A stretch of 64,000 nucleotides of DNA from Paralvinella palmiformis (Eukaryota; Annelida; Polychaeta; Terebellida; Alvinellidae), in NCBI GenBank assembly GCA_025642065.1, contig JAODUP010000655.1, forward strand, positions 1-64,000. The letters run 5' to 3'. Both the position numbers and the translations under genes were made by a program. Each line of letters begins with the position of its first letter. The first letter of the stretch is position 1. Under the pieces are notes generated by a model. That model saw nothing but the letters and a program-made list of their open reading frames with translations, was not told where the DNA came from and did no database searches. Below are positions 23,576-36,413 of the stretch, one piece after another.

Positions 23576-24425
23576 TTCAGCAATATCTAGTAATTAAACA
23601 AATATACAGCATCAGGATCAGAATAGACTCCAGTTAAATTAAATAGTAATGTTTAATGATAATACATATAGACAAACCTAGAGTGTATGATGATGTTATA
23701 ATTAAGTTAAAAATGTATCCATTATGCAAATGTAATATATTATTTCATTCTGTTCAATTAAAAAGCTCTATAATATGTATATGCTACAGGTACAATGTGT
23801 GCATCAATATGAGTAACACTTAAATCTTGACCAACCAAAGTGTCATTATTAAATATATGCAGAGCAAATTTGTGTTGCTAAATACCATCTACGACAATCA
23901 TGGTGAGAAATAACATTTTAAAATGAATTGATATAATTCAATTCATTAACTTTAACTGAAATATTACATTCATATAAGGCTAAGCCTAAAAACAAAAAAA
24001 CATAACAGATTTCTTGTGAGTGAAAACATGATGGTGACCAGGGTTACAAATGGTACAAAGCAACTTGGTCACTGCTGGGTTCTCAAAAGTATATTTGAAA
24101 ACCAAGTTTCCATTTTGTTCAAAAATTATAATTTGTTTGGGGAAGTAATGACTATTAAAAAAAAAAAAATGTACTGATGATTAAAATAAAAGAAGGAATT
24201 TATCCTTCTTAATAAGCATAATTACTAATAGTAATACACACAAAAACCTGTCAGATGCAAATTTCTTCCAACATACAAATAAAACATAAAATAATATGGT
24301 GGCTTAATTTATAAGTATGTCAAACACAAAATATAATGATCATACTGAATAATTGCAGTCGCAGCAACTAAGAATTAAATATTCAGTATTGTTCAGGTTA
24401 ATTAATTTTAATTACATCTCTGAAA

Positions 24426-24464
<39 letters not shown>

Positions 24465-25137
24465 GTTTGTACTGTTTTTAAGCTTGAAGCCAATCTCATT
24501 ATTACACATATGTAAAAGATACACAATATTATAAATTATCTTTTGGAAAATCCAGACACAATTCTTTAATTCACAGCATTTTGCTTGATAGTGAGCACAA
24601 TTACAACAATCATATCAATATTATCATAGAGTCAGGTAAAATACCATGATTATCTAAATTACTAAAATAAATAGACCATAGTGGAAATGTATGTTAGTAC
24701 AGTGTTCTTATATTTAACCTATTTACAGAAATAATTTATAGAATTATTTTGATTCTTTGTAGTAACTTGAATAGAAGTGTATAGTCATATTATAAAATAT
24801 GATATCACATAACAATATTTTTATGCTCTCTTTATGTTCTACCACACTCGGACAGTTGGAGTCATAAAAAGTTAGTTGTTATTTCAGTACTTCTCAACAG
24901 GATTTCTGTCTGTATACTATACTCATAAACTACATCTGCACTATAGGCAGACCATGCCATAGATCTAACATTATACCAGCTACACCATGGCATGATTACT
25001 AATACTATCAGCAGTATATGATTGCATAATTAACTTCAAATGATACAGAGATATATATACGGTCAAACTAAATATTATCACACAGTATGACAATTAATTA
25101 AGTGGTCCAACTATGAATGATATACCTAGGCAATATA

Positions 25138-25174
25138 CAGTGTGAACTCTCTCTCTCTCTCTCTCTCTAGTCTA

Positions 25175-25217
<43 letters not shown>

Positions 25218-25238
25218 TCATTATGTAATTTTATAAGG

Positions 25239-25279
<41 letters not shown>

Positions 25280-25299
25280 TCATTTGTAATTAATTAAGG

Positions 25300-25350
<51 letters not shown>

Positions 25351-25370
25351 TAGAGAGAGAGTTCACACTG
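25138..25370. repeat. fold-back element with TA-tract interior
   Basis: The left end reads CAGTGTGAACTCTCTCTC...TAGTC and the right end GACTAGAGAGAGAG then TTCACACTG, inverted copies of each other apart from CT-repeat number. Between them are three long TA tracts separated by two related spacers (ATGCTCATTATGTAATTTTA and ATGCTCATTTGTAATTAATT). The whole can fold into one hairpin. Confidence 0.75.
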
Positions 25371-25562
25371 AAACTTATAATAGAATCTTGAGGAGTAAAT
25401 CATATGTTTACTCAAACTTGGCAATAATTTTATTGGCATGAAATATAAACAAATGATAAATATAGATGTCTGTATTTAAGTTATACAGACAATTAATGCA
25501 GCAGTTTAAATACACACATACACACAAACAGTGTCACCACACACACACACACACACACACAG

Positions 25563-25798
25563 TGTGGTAGGTGCTTAAACCTTTTAATATGTGCGATAAT
25601 CAATTGGATGAGTCATAAACATTGACAACACATTATAATAGAGTTGCCACATATCTACATCCTGTAATACACGCGCATCTTGTGGTAGGTGCATAAACCT
25701 TTTAATATGCTCGAAAGTGAAATGGACAACTCATAGACATTGACAACATATTATAATAGAGTTACTACATACTTACATCCTGTAACACACATACAGAG
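25563..25798. repeat. two-copy tandem repeat, ~118-bp period
   Basis: Units starting at 25563 and 25681 share TGTGGTAGGTGC, AACCTTTTAATATG, CATTGACAACA and TTATAATAGAGTT in order. A CA tract precedes the first unit and a CA/GA tract follows the second. Confidence 0.8.
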
Positions 25799-26212
25799 AG
25801 AGAGAGAGAGGGAGAAGGCGGCAATTCTCCCTTAACGATACTACCATAAAATATATTGTTAATATTACAGAACGAACGCGATCTACCTCAATTTAGGCAA
25901 TCCGTCTTTAACGCGGTGTCAATAAACTGGCCAACACTTGTTTATCGCGTGAAGTCAAATCCACAAGCGATTTGCCAGACCAATATCTGGTATCTGTGTT
26001 TTTAGATTGTCTACATATTTGAGCTACAACACTGAGTAAAGGTCAACATGTTAACTGATAGTATATCATACAACGTCCGTAAAGAAGTTCTTCGGCTGAT
26101 AAAACCGACCTATTTATTATGTTTACACATCTATAAATTGGTGTATCTAGAAGTCATTCGTGTTGTTATCTATGTTCCTGTCTCAGTAAATAACACAAAC
26201 TCAAACACTCAC

Positions 26213-26330
26213 CCTGACTGTCCGACACCAGCCGTCGTCGCGTACATCGAAGTTAGGTCTCCTCTATATTCCGACAGCCTATTGTTCCGATAACCTAATA
26301 CTCCGATACCAAAGTTTGGACATTGTGGAC
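26213..26330 (-). other. candidate noncoding first exon of UPB1
   Basis: The minus strand has a strong donor, GACAGTCAGG|GTGAGT, at the edge of a locally GC- and CpG-richer patch. UPB1's first coding exon begins with an acceptor just before the ATG, so an upstream leader exon is expected. The link is inference; the right-hand limit is a guess. Confidence 0.25.
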
Positions 26331-26439
26331 CACGTACCACACGGGGATTAGAATAACCAGAAGAACTGTGTTTAAATGTGCGAGAGATTTTATCAGAAAC
26401 GATCTGTGAAACGTCAAGGACACTCAAAACTATTCTTTC

Positions 26440-26620
26440 AGGCGGCTTCATGGCCAAACTGCATGGTAGCGCGGTGGACCAGAAACCCGAATCATTTGAG
26501 TTCAAGTCTCGATGTAGCCATGTCTGAATGGTGGTTCATCATTGACTTCACCCCATTACCCTTGGAGTTGGTTTGGCCTAATAGCCCAACATGTTGTACA
26601 AAGTGGACTTAAATTAACAA
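26440..26620 (+). mobile_element. diverged tRNA-derived SINE
   Basis: Shares the order box A-like GGTAGCGCGGTGGACC, box B-like GAGTTCAAGTCTC, CATGTCTGAATGGTGGTTCAT, TTGACTTCA and GGCCTAATAGCCCA with the better copy at 26792-26979. Older and without an ATC tail. Confidence 0.55.
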
Positions 26621-26791
26621 GATTTTCACACAAACAATTAATCTATACCCTTAGACTTCTGCTAAATCTAAATGTACGTGTATCTGTAGTAGCAGCAACA
26701 TGTCTAGGTATAGATATAATAAAGATGAGCATGCTGTTGTGGATTTTAATGCATTATTCTTTGAAGCATCAATACTTCCATTGTTACTTTT

Positions 26792-26979
26792 GGTCGCCTC
26801 CGTGATCTAACTAGTAGCGCATTGGATCACACATCGCTACCACCTGAATTCGAATCTCAGCGTTGGCATATCTGAAGGGTGTTTCATCGTTGACCTTACT
26901 TCATTACTTTCGGAGGTCACTCGGCCCATTTAGCCTACCATGTGCACAAAAGTGGCCGTAAAACATCAATCATCATCAT
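26792..26979 (+). mobile_element. tRNA-derived SINE with target-site duplication
   Basis: The tRNA-like head has box A (CTAACTAGTAGCGCATTGG) and box B (AATTCGAATCTC), a unique body and an (ATC)n tail. It is flanked by CCATTGTTACTTTT on the left and CCATTGCTACTTTT on the right, a 14-bp duplication with one mismatch, as expected from LINE-driven insertion. Confidence 0.8.
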
Positions 26980-27474
26980 CCATTGCTACTTTTAATATCA
27001 AACTGTTGTGGTAAATGACCAGGTACCTGTTTCATATTTTCTGAGTGTTGCTATTATCGGTATGGCATTTTATGCGCTGATTTCAATTATCAGGATACTA
27101 AATATAAATATGGTAGTAGTGTCAAAGAATGTGTCCACATACAGAGTGATAAGTGTGTCAAAATAATATTATATACATATTCAATGATGTGTTCTATTTT
27201 GCTAACCCAAACTAGTCTATTCCCTTTGAACAACACATAAGCCCATTTATATATTTGCCATGCATGGGTAATATCGTATTTAAATGTACATCATTCACTA
27301 TAGTTCTGCTCAAATTATATAATATACAGTTAAGATAACTATGTTAGCTTGTTGACGGGGAACAAGAAGGGTTGGTCTGAACAAGAATAGTTGGAGAAAA
27401 GGGGGGTGACATTTATGTACTCTGGTTACTTGTATTCCATTTTTGATGGGTGAAAATGTAAATATATATTCACG

Positions 27475-27510
<36 letters not shown>

Positions 27511-28237
27511 TGCATTACTAGTAAGAATGTAACATATAAAGAAATCCGATGATCATTTCACTTCAATTCTTAGCTTTCTCTTTTGAATATGGTATTGTGC
27601 TACTTTGCAGTATAAATAGATCACCCAATACTCTTCATTATTTGTTATTACAACTGTTATATATTTTTTGCTGACAGTTTAAGTTTTACAGTAATATTTT
27701 TAAACATACTCAAATACACACTTCGGCGCTGTAATCGTGCATTAGGCAGACCCAACTAGTGAACACGCGAAGTAGAATTCCTTACTTCGCACAGGTTTTA
27801 TAGGAGTATGTCTATGGAGGTCAAATTACATTTAAATGATTTAACTAGACCAGTAAACAAAATATGCAATATTAATCCAATACCTTAAAATGTTGAGCTA
27901 TATATTTCAAGTGTTATAATAATTTGTGCGCCAACACTAAAACGTTGATATTTGTTTTTTTACCGAGATAATGTGCGGGTCTGTGTGTACACCCCCACCT
28001 CTCACACACACACACACACACACAACCGCTCTTCTTAAGAGAGAAAACAAGGCATTTATAAGAATTATTTTATGGCCAAGTCATATACTACAATAAAAGC
28101 ATACATTACATAACAACAATAAATATATTAAACCAAACATTCAGTATATCAGAACGTCAATGTAACATATATTTCTCAAGTACCGCAACTGTTCCAAGTT
28201 GAATAACTCACTGGTACAACACCATTAAGGGTTATGT

Positions 28238-31200
28238 TTAGAACGTGACCTTGACGTGGAACTTGCGGAAGGCTCTAGAAATACGCCAAGCATTGGCATC
28301 TTCGTATTTGTTGTACAGTGGCTCTATCTTCTGTTGTTTCTTAGCCTTGCTGAGTTTAGTTGGATCAGAGAATCTGAAAAACTTTGGGGCAAATTCCACA
28401 AGCCACTTGGGATCAATGGCCGTTACCTCACGCATATATTCCTTTGTTGTAAGGACCAACTCATGGTACACAACCCAATCCGGCTGTCTGTTAAATAAAG
28501 CACTGGAAGGGTGGATATATACAACCTGGGAATCAACTAGAGTTCTGTAACCTTCCTGGGGATCTTTTTTCGCTGCATTTGCAAAGAATCCACTTAGAAT
28601 GGCTTTCTGTACACGGCCAGTGCTCTTTCCACATGAAACAACATCCAACTTGTGCCTATCCATGATTCCCAGCATCTGCTTGCGTACATCTTGAGCACGC
28701 TTCAGTGTCCGTATCTGAACGAAGTTTTCATAACACCAAGCATTTGAGAATTTGTTGTTTTTCCAAGAATTATAAACTGCCAGCAAGGTCAAATGATCAC
28801 CCTCAGCTTGATGGAATTTCGCCTTTTTCTGGTCAGCCACAGCCTGTTTGTCTTTTGGTCGGTAGAAGACATTCTGTACGGACAACATGGATACAATTGT
28901 GAGCACCTCATCACTGCATGAAAGGTTCACAGACATGATGAGCATCTTTGAGAGCTGTGGTTCAAGTGGAAATTCGGCCATCCTGCGTCCAAGGCGGGTA
29001 AGCAGACCTTCATCATCCAGGGCACTCAGTGCATGAAGCTGTTCCATGGCAGAAATAAGTGTCTGCATTGGTGGCGGATCCATGAAGTCAAAGGACAGAA
29101 GATCGTTAATGCCCATGGCCTTCAGAGCCAGGACAGTGCTTGCCAGATTGGTCCTCTGTATCTCTGGCACGTTGGTGGCCAACATTTCATCTCTGTATGC
29201 CCTCTCTGTATAAAGTCTGTAGCACTTTCCTGGCCCTGTCCTGCCAGCACGACCGGCTCTCTGCTTGGCCTGAGCCTGAGAAATTGGCGTCACTATCAGC
29301 TGGTCCATACCAGTCTTTGAATTATAGACCTTCTGCTTCACAAAACCTGGATCCACAACATAATAGATGCCGTCAATTGTCAGTGATGTCTCTGCTATGT
29401 TTGTTGCAATGACAACCTTCCGTGAGCCTGGTGGTGCCGGCTCAAATATCCTTGTCTGCATTTCACTTGGCAGAGCACTGTAGACAGGTAGGATTATTAG
29501 ATCGGGTACCTCAGGGCCGAGGGCCTTCATACGCTCAAACAGTACTTCACATGAGGTATCAATTTCTTCCTGGCCAGTCAGGAAGAGCAGAATGTCTCCC
29601 GGTGGTTCAGTTAAGTGGATCTGCATCACAGTTATCATAGCTGCATCAAGGTAGTCATTTTCAGCCTCCTTGGTGTACAAAATCTCTACAGGATATGTTC
29701 TCCCTGGAATTGTGAAAATTGGTGCTTCAAAAAAGTATTGTGAAAACTTCACAGCATCTAATGTAGCAGATGTGACAATCAGTTTCATGTCGGGCCTCTT
29801 CTTCACAGCTTGCTTCAAGAGACCAAACAGCACATCAGTGTGAATAGTCCTCTCATGGGCTTCATCTAGCATTATTATGGAATACTGTGACAGATCTGGA
29901 TCAATCAGACACTCCCTAAGCATCATACCATCAGTCATGTACTTAATCATTGTCTCTGGACTAGTACAGTCTTCAAAACGAATGGTATAGCCTACTTCCT
30001 GGCCAAGACGACAACCAAATTCTTCAGAAACCCGTTTTGCAACTGACATCGCAGCCACACGCCTCGGCTGAGTACAGCCAATCTTGCCTTTTGTTGTGTA
30101 GCCAGCCTCAGCCAAGTATTGCGTTATCTGAGTAGTCTTACCAGATCCCGTCTCTCCAATAACAATAAGTATCTGGTTGTCATGGACGGCTTTGACGAGC
30201 TCATTTTTCAGTTTATATATGGGCAGACTTTGACGCTGCTCTAATATGGACTTCTTCTCTTTGCGGCCATAAGATGCCTTTGCTCCACCTGAGATGTGCT
30301 TCTTCCATTCGGGCACCTCCTGTACAACACCCATACCCCTCACTGTTGAGGCGAGAACACGTCCATCCTCTTCCGGCATTGGATCAATCCAATTCTTATT
30401 CAAACCCACTGGAATATTATCCATCTCAGCTTGCCTCTGCTCCTGTTTCATTTCACGTCTTTCCTTTTGCAGTGCAGTTTGCATCATGGCTGCTTGTGAC
30501 AGTGAACCATCTGGATTTTTTACTATCTTAACAGGGCTCAAATCCAAACCAACTCTACCACAGCCCTTCAGAAATGGTGGTTCTTCCTCAACCATTTCTA
30601 TCTCCACATCTTCATCAGACTCGTCTTCTTTTGGCAAAAGACCAGTTTCCTCGTCAAAATCAGGCAAATCAGATTTGTCAATGACATTTGCTGCCATCAT
30701 CTGTTTCAGCTCCCACCTCTCTGGTGATGAGATTCGTTTGATAGCTCGCTTCTCACTGGTCTCATCCATATCTGGCATGTCAGTTATGAGAGGAACATGT
30801 GATGGGCGATCTGGATTACGCGCATCTGCACTATCAGTTTCACCACCTTGGGACCCTCCCAGGTGAGTAGGATTCAGATCTGTTCCATTCTGCTGATCGA
30901 CATCTTTTATTGATAAGCTGGTTTTCTGACCCGTGAAAGATAATACCTTTACCTTGACCTTTTGACCCCTCTGCACAACATCTGATACACTGCCAACTCT
31001 TCCCTCTCTTCGCAGCTGTGAGATGTGCACCAAGCCTTCCCAGCGCTTTTTCAGTCCTTCTAACTGTACAAAGCAGCCAAACTGCATAATAGTGGTCACC
31101 TTTCCATCGTAAATGTGTCCCACAACAGGCTCCAGTGGTATCTCAGCTCTGGATATTCGCCGATCTTTCCTTTCACGACTCTGACTCAAAGATCTGGAAC

Positions 31201-31861
31201 GATGTCGGTGTCTCTCTCTGTGCCTGTCTCTCGATCTGCTTCTTGAATGTCTCCTTTCCCTTGACCTGCTTCTTGAATGTCTCCTGTCCCTTGATTTTCT
31301 TTCTCTTGTTCGGTTTCTATCCCGAGACCTTGACCTGCGATGTTTTCTGTCTCTAGATCTACTTCTTTCTCGGTGTCTCTTTTCGCCAGTTTCAGATATA
31401 TTGGCATCTGAACTTCTTGGATTTAGCAGAGCTTCCAACTCTTGCATCATGTTATCAGCTACCTTGACGTCTTCTTTTTCAGATGGCTTTAACATTGTCC
31501 TCACCTGCGGGTCATTTGGCAATGCCAGACCTGGAAAAAGCTTCTTCTTTAGTTCTACATCATTGTCTGCTTTGGTTTCTTGTTCATCAAATGATGATTT
31601 CTTGGATTTTTTCTTTTTCTTTTTTGCAGTCTGAGGTTTCATTTTTTGAATCAGTCTTAGAAGGTTAGCTATAAATGAATCAGAGAAAATTGCTCCATTT
31701 TCTTCCAATGCCTTCTTGAAAGCTTCAAATGTATTGTTTTTCTCTGTCAGGTGAATGATGAATTCTGCAAGATCTTTGTCATTCAGATTATAATGGTTGT
31801 CAAGTTCTGTGCAGACTTTGGAGACAAGAGATAGATGTTCTAACTTCTGAAGTTCATCCAT
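28238..31861 (-). CDS. DHX8: DHX8/PRP22-type DEAH-box splicing helicase
   Basis: ATP-dependent RNA helicase that releases spliced mRNA from the spliceosome (Prp22 in yeast), nuclear. It has 1207 residues (human about 1220). Domains in order: an N-terminal helical region ([17 protein letters not shown]); an arginine-serine-rich stretch at about 160-237; an S1 RNA-binding domain at about 245-318 ([17 protein letters not shown]); helicase motifs GETGSGKT (~567), [12 protein letters not shown] (~662), SAT (~694) and [10 protein letters not shown] (~864); then the HA2/OB region. The frame stays open 27 nt upstream to another ATG (31888). I prefer the inner ATG because a good acceptor (TTCTTACAG|GTCACT) puts the exon start at 31871, and homologues align from here. 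The coding region has no introns, unlike its neighbours. The C-terminus ends KFHVKVTF where human ends RRR. Confidence 0.97.
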   Translation of the reverse strand: MDELQKLEHLSLVSKVCTELDNHYNLNDKDLAEFIIHLTEKNNTFEAFKKALEENGAIFSDSFIANLLRLIQKMKPQTAKKKKKKSKKSSFDEQETKADNDVELKKKLFPGLALPNDPQVRTMLKPSEKEDVKVADNMMQELEALLNPRSSDANISETGEKRHRERSRSRDRKHRRSRSRDRNRTRERKSRDRRHSRSRSRERRHSRSRSRDRHRERHRHRSRSLSQSRERKDRRISRAEIPLEPVVGHIYDGKVTTIMQFGCFVQLEGLKKRWEGLVHISQLRREGRVGSVSDVVQRGQKVKVKVLSFTGQKTSLSIKDVDQQNGTDLNPTHLGGSQGGETDSADARNPDRPSHVPLITDMPDMDETSEKRAIKRISSPERWELKQMMAANVIDKSDLPDFDEETGLLPKEDESDEDVEIEMVEEEPPFLKGCGRVGLDLSPVKIVKNPDGSLSQAAMMQTALQKERREMKQEQRQAEMDNIPVGLNKNWIDPMPEEDGRVLASTVRGMGVVQEVPEWKKHISGGAKASYGRKEKKSILEQRQSLPIYKLKNELVKAVHDNQILIVIGETGSGKTTQITQYLAEAGYTTKGKIGCTQPRRVAAMSVAKRVSEEFGCRLGQEVGYTIRFEDCTSPETMIKYMTDGMMLRECLIDPDLSQYSIIMLDEAHERTIHTDVLFGLLKQAVKKRPDMKLIVTSATLDAVKFSQYFFEAPIFTIPGRTYPVEILYTKEAENDYLDAAMITVMQIHLTEPPGDILLFLTGQEEIDTSCEVLFERMKALGPEVPDLIILPVYSALPSEMQTRIFEPAPPGSRKVVIATNIAETSLTIDGIYYVVDPGFVKQKVYNSKTGMDQLIVTPISQAQAKQRAGRAGRTGPGKCYRLYTERAYRDEMLATNVPEIQRTNLASTVLALKAMGINDLLSFDFMDPPPMQTLISAMEQLHALSALDDEGLLTRLGRRMAEFPLEPQLSKMLIMSVNLSCSDEVLTIVSMLSVQNVFYRPKDKQAVADQKKAKFHQAEGDHLTLLAVYNSWKNNKFSNAWCYENFVQIRTLKRAQDVRKQMLGIMDRHKLDVVSCGKSTGRVQKAILSGFFANAAKKDPQEGYRTLVDSQVVYIHPSSALFNRQPDWVVYHELVLTTKEYMREVTAIDPKWLVEFAPKFFRFSDPTKLSKAKKQQKIEPLYNKYEDANAWRISRAFRKFHVKVTF

Positions 31862-33008
31862 CTTTAGTGACCTGTAAGAATACAGCAATTTGTTAATACA
31901 AATGTTGAACAGTAATGAAGAAAGGTTAAAATGTAAATCCTAGAGTTAGATTGATACTTGACACTTCAAAGTATGGTGATACCTGTGGCCATATATCTTG
32001 ATGCCATTATCTGACTGTATTACAATACTTTGAGGTATAAAGTACTAAACAGTTCATCCCAATACTTGGTCAATATCTAGCCATATCAAGACATGTCTTA
32101 ATACCTGGTTGATACCTGAAGGCATCAAGTCTTTTGATTTGGCATAACTTGTTCAGTTTGGGATTGGGATCAATCATCACAAGTGAAAAATATTAAATAT
32201 AACAGTACTGAATTTATCAAACTAAATATCACGCACACATTGTATAATGACATCATTCAATTATAAGGCTATTGTTCAAACAGAAACCAAGGCTAGTCAT
32301 TTATCAACTATAGGCAGAGGTAATACCCATCTTTATATCTTGTCCACTTAGAACTTTGTTTTATAAAATTTTACTATGTTATACACATTAAGTGTGGCAT
32401 TGTGAATGACACAGTTTATCAGAGCCATAGATCCAGAAATATACACTTTTTTAAGAACTGCTGACAGTGATCACACAACACCCTGTCCCACTACCAAATT
32501 CCAGGTTTTACCCAAGTCTAAATGGATTCCCCGTGAGAGTTCATAAAATAACTGAATGAAAAGTGACAGTAATAAGTCTGTTAGTCAAGATCCTTTTAAT
32601 AATGCATCTATTTGCTTAGCATGATCAGTATTTGGACAAAATTGTTTGATAATTAATATGTTATAATTATAATTAATAGTAAATGTTATTATTTATTCAT
32701 TGCACTGAATATAAGAAAAATATGTTAAAAATAAGTGACTGGTTATTTTGATGACCCAAATTAACTTCTTACATTTTGTTATTCTATTTCTCAATTTTGA
32801 CTTTCAGAGTGTTGATAATTGTAATTTTTGGTAATTTGTGTCACTAATAAGGCATCATATTTTAGATTATATAATTTAAAACAAAATTAATATTAGTGAA
32901 TACAAGATTCCCATTGACAACATGCCGTATCATCTGACAAGAGTGATAAGAACTAAGCTATTAGGTTGCAACCCCAAACCTAAAAAGGGACACAGCAGTT
33001 TTCACAGT

Positions 33009-33308
33009 CTATGGACAATTTCCGCGATGACTGTGCCATCTAGCGAAAGTCCATTTGTTATATTTAATAAAATGAAATTTCTGCTGAGAACATGTGCCTT
33101 TGGGATTGAGGGATACTTTGTGCACAGTCAAGATACTGAGAGTTTTGGTATATTTGCTGTGGCAGAAAGCTGTCTTGGTTTTTATTACAAATGAGAATAT
33201 TCTTTCATGGTCTGGACTACTGTGAAACAAGACCAGAATATCCACCATCACAGAGGCAAGGATATCAAGCTGTGGCTGTCCAAAGCCATTCTTCATCAGT
33301 TTCATCAT
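33009..33308 (-). pseudogene. hAT-type transposase C-terminal remnant
   Basis: The open frame reads VDILVLFHSSPDHERIFSFV followed by KTKTAF. This matches the C-terminal dimerisation region of hAT transposases (VL-LPHS-A--ERVFS---K-KT). Only about 100 codons remain; the DDE and zinc-finger parts are not seen nearby. Inactive fragment. Confidence 0.6.
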
Positions 33309-34632
33309 TACAAGCTACATAAATTACCATATTCTAATAAAATATAATTACAATTAAGCTAGGCCATCATGAATTAATCACAATAAACATACATCTCCAT
33401 GTATTATCAATGACAAATACAGATTCTACTAGGAAATTTAGAAATAAAAGAACAGCAGTAAGTACAGGAAGGCCTATCACTGGTATTTTGGTTCAGTTGC
33501 TAAAATCCCACATTATCGCCCATGTAAAAAGTTATGTAAATAAACATATAAATAACACTATGTATCATGAAACATTGTATGAAAGAGGGAACCTCCTGCA
33601 CAGATAAACCCATCACCCCTACAAAATTCTGGGCCCTCCTGGAAAAAATGCACCATTCAGATTCACTGGCCCCCAGTAAAGGCTTTCAACCCATGCGGTC
33701 TAGGGCAACTGCTGTGTGATACAAGGTGTGGCTAAAACAGCTACAGAGCTGCACCACAAGGAATTATTATGGGAAAGGCATATTTATCGTAGTTTTCAGA
33801 GTATGGGTGTAATGGTGTAACGAAGAACAAAAAATATAACGATTCCACAGAAATTGTAATGGTTGGCAGCTCTGGAGTTGTTAGTTCAGAAAAGAATATG
33901 CCAACTGGCCGGATACCTAAAAGTCAATGGGACTGATTTCAACACTCGCACTTGAAACCTAAGACCACCCAATCTCCTTGATCCTTCCTCCCTCCAGAAG
34001 CCAGAAAATGGACTACCAAAACCTTCAAGACCAACCCGATTGAAAGGAACAGAGAAAAACTTTGTCCTTGCCAACAAGAAACCAAAAGGGACCTCTTCTA
34101 CCTGAAGAAACAAAAATGCCAATGGGATATGAAGTGCAACAAACAAGCTGAAATGAGGTCAACTTAAATCTGGCAAGAGATTAAAAAGATGAAAGGGTCT
34201 ACTCCAATATCCAAAACCTAAACATGAAGCTAACAGAAGACTCCCTCGCCATTTTATGACCAGAGCAGATCAGACTACTCTACCCAAGAACATCATAGCC
34301 CTCAAACAACAACTACCACTAAGAGTAAGACAATCAAACTTAGCAGCAGCAAAACAGAGACATCCATACATAAACAGGCTTTTTGCCTTCACTGAACTGA
34401 AGACTGTACTTGGAAGACACAGAAAGACAGCAGCTGGAGAGGATGGTTTTACTGACACTTTCTACACCAAAACCCCATGTTCTTTTAAGAAGAGAATCCT
34501 CAATTTATTCCACCAATCCTGGACTGAAGGAAAACTACCAGAACAATGGAAGATAGACATAGTCACCCCAATTGCTAAACCAGGAGGAACAGGCCATCAC
34601 CCATCTCCCTACTGTCCACCCTCTCTATAATT

Positions 34633-34883
34633 TGCAGCCCCCAATTTGTGGAATAAGTTGCCGGCAAATATTAGAAATTCGTCGTCTCTTGGAAATTTTA
34701 AGTCTCTTCTAAAAACACACCTATTTAAGGTCGCTTTCACAGATAAATAATTATTATCTTTTAAATCATTACAGGGTTTTTACAGACATTATCTGGGGTA
34801 TTATTAAATTACATATTATTTGTACAGCGCCTTTGAATGGCTCCTGCTAGTAAGGGCGCTTTATTAAACATTATTATTATTAT
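34633..34883 (+). mobile_element. CR1-like LINE 3' end inserted in another LINE
   Basis: Encodes NLWNKLPANIRNSSSL then KSLLKTHLFKVAF and a stop, followed by a 3' UTR ending in (ATT)n. Flanked by TATAATT on both sides (34626-34632 and 34884-34890). The interrupted RT reading resumes after the right copy. 5'-truncated copy. Confidence 0.7.
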
Positions 34884-35143
34884 TATAATTATGGAGAGAA
34901 TGATTTTAGCAAGACTTCTGTGGAAACCCCCAAGACGACAAATATCTTCAGATTCGTTAAAGACAAATCCACTCTAACTGCTATTATTCATTTAATAACC
35001 AAGATCACAGCTAGAAAAAACACCAAACCAGTGTTTGTTGCCTTCATGGATTAGGAAAAGGCATTTGAGTGCATAGATCATCTTTCAATGCTGGACTCCT
35101 TTATCTCCCCTGGCATATCTGGTAGGATCATCACGTGGATAGA

Positions 35144-35323
35144 TGATGATTGATGTTTTACGGCCACTTTTGTGCACAAGGTAGGCCAAATGGGTCGAGC
35201 GACTTCCAAGGGTAATGAGACGAAGTGAAAGACGAAACAACCTTCAGATATGCCCACGCCAGGATTTGAACATGGGTGGTAGTGATTTGTGGTCCAGCAC
35301 GCTACTGCTAGACCACAGAGGCT
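35144..35323 (-). mobile_element. tRNA-derived SINE inserted in LINE pseudogene
   Basis: Reverse complement of the SINE at 26792: (ATC)n tail at its left end (35144) and tRNA-like head at its right end, with a box B-like GTTCAAATCCTGG. Flanked by a perfect 15-bp target duplication, CATCACGTGGATAGA, at 35129-35143 and 35324-35338. Confidence 0.85.
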
Positions 35324-36413
35324 CCCATCACGTGGATAGAAGACTTCTTCACAAGTCATAAAAATTAAGGTAAAGATACAAGGAACCATTTCTGACTCCC
35401 ATGACCTTATCACTGGATGTCCTCAGTGAATCTCTCCCACCATCTTCAATAGCTCAGCACACAAATTCCAGAAAACCATAAATGCAGTAGACAAGGCACC
35501 AACAGCTTAGGCTTATACTTCTCACCAATTAAGACCAAGACCATGGCCTCTGACACATCTAGACAAAGTCAGCATAAAATACATTTAAACTCGGCCTACA
35601 ATATCTGGAAATAGTCCACATTTATAAATATCTCAGGATCACTATAGGCAGTCAACTAACATTTGCCTGCCATGTAGCAGAAACTAAAAAGTAAAGTAGA
35701 CTCCTGATTGAACAAAGGCATCACAAATCTGAAGATACACTGATCCTAGCCCGAACCAAATGGAACCACAGCCTTGGCATGTTTCAATAAAGAAACAGAC
35801 AAAGAAATCAGAGGCAGAATCCCAAACCACACTCCGATCACATTAGCTGAGCTGCATGTAGTCAAAGTGGCATTAATCTGGATACTGAGACAGCCTTTCC
35901 ATGAAAGAGTAATCCTTCACAGGTTCCAAGAAACCTAAACCTTGAGGACAATGACCAAGCTGAAAAACTAGAGAACGAAGTCATAGGTATAAAAGTAGTT
36001 GAACGTGCTGAACATACCCATGGGATATTCAATCATCTCATTGACAGATTCATCTTCAATTAACTCGACCAGACATCATTATCCCACTTCTGAAAGACCC
36101 CTACAGACATCACCATCAACAATAATGTCAAAAGAGAAATCAACACCAGGTGGTTGTGCTAAATAGGCAACAGCCATGGGTCTCTACCCCAAGTTTCAAC
36201 AAGTGACAAGTAAATCACAACTATCATTGAAAAATTAATATATTTCTACAATTCCTTTTGGTTTTGACATTTCATTGATAATTTCTGCATTTGCTTTTTG
36301 ACATTCCATTGAGAACATCATTGGTTGTCAGTTGTCTTTGGCAGCCTGTCATCTTGTAACCACTTCTAATTGCTCTACCATAGAGTGGCTACAGGATGAT
36401 GCCTGTTTATTTT

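Larger units (their letters stand above)
23576..28237. other. region between UPB1 and DHX8
   Basis: Both neighbours are on the minus strand, so this holds the upstream side of UPB1 and the 3' end of DHX8. It contains (TA)n at 24428-24462 and 27474-27495, a fold-back TA element (25138-25370), a two-copy tandem repeat (25563-25798), a candidate UPB1 5' UTR exon, two SINE copies and (CA)n at 28002-28024. No protein gene is visible. Confidence 0.6.
33880..36180 (+). pseudogene. non-LTR retrotransposon ORF2 pseudogene with two insertions
   Basis: Pieces of one reverse transcriptase follow in order across several frames: a linker (33900-34250), RT start at 34256-34630 (AAGEDGF; FHQSWTEGKLPEQWK; VTPIAKPGG), then from 34891 MERMILARLLWK and a frame with VFVAFMD-EKAFE, then WIEDFFTSH and ITGCPQ after 35339. 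Stops and shifts break it throughout. A CR1-like tail (34633-34883) and a SINE (35144-35323) are inserted inside it, each with a duplicated target. The motifs suggest an I/Jockey-group LINE; the clade is inference. Confidence 0.75.

Noticed and set aside
30294..30866. 190-codon plus-strand frame
   Set aside because: Antisense shadow of DHX8; its composition follows the helicase codons and matches no family I know.
31862..31888. Nine extra N-terminal codons for DHX8 from the ATG at 31888
   Set aside because: A good splice acceptor at 31872-31873 puts these codons in an intron, and homologues align from the inner ATG.
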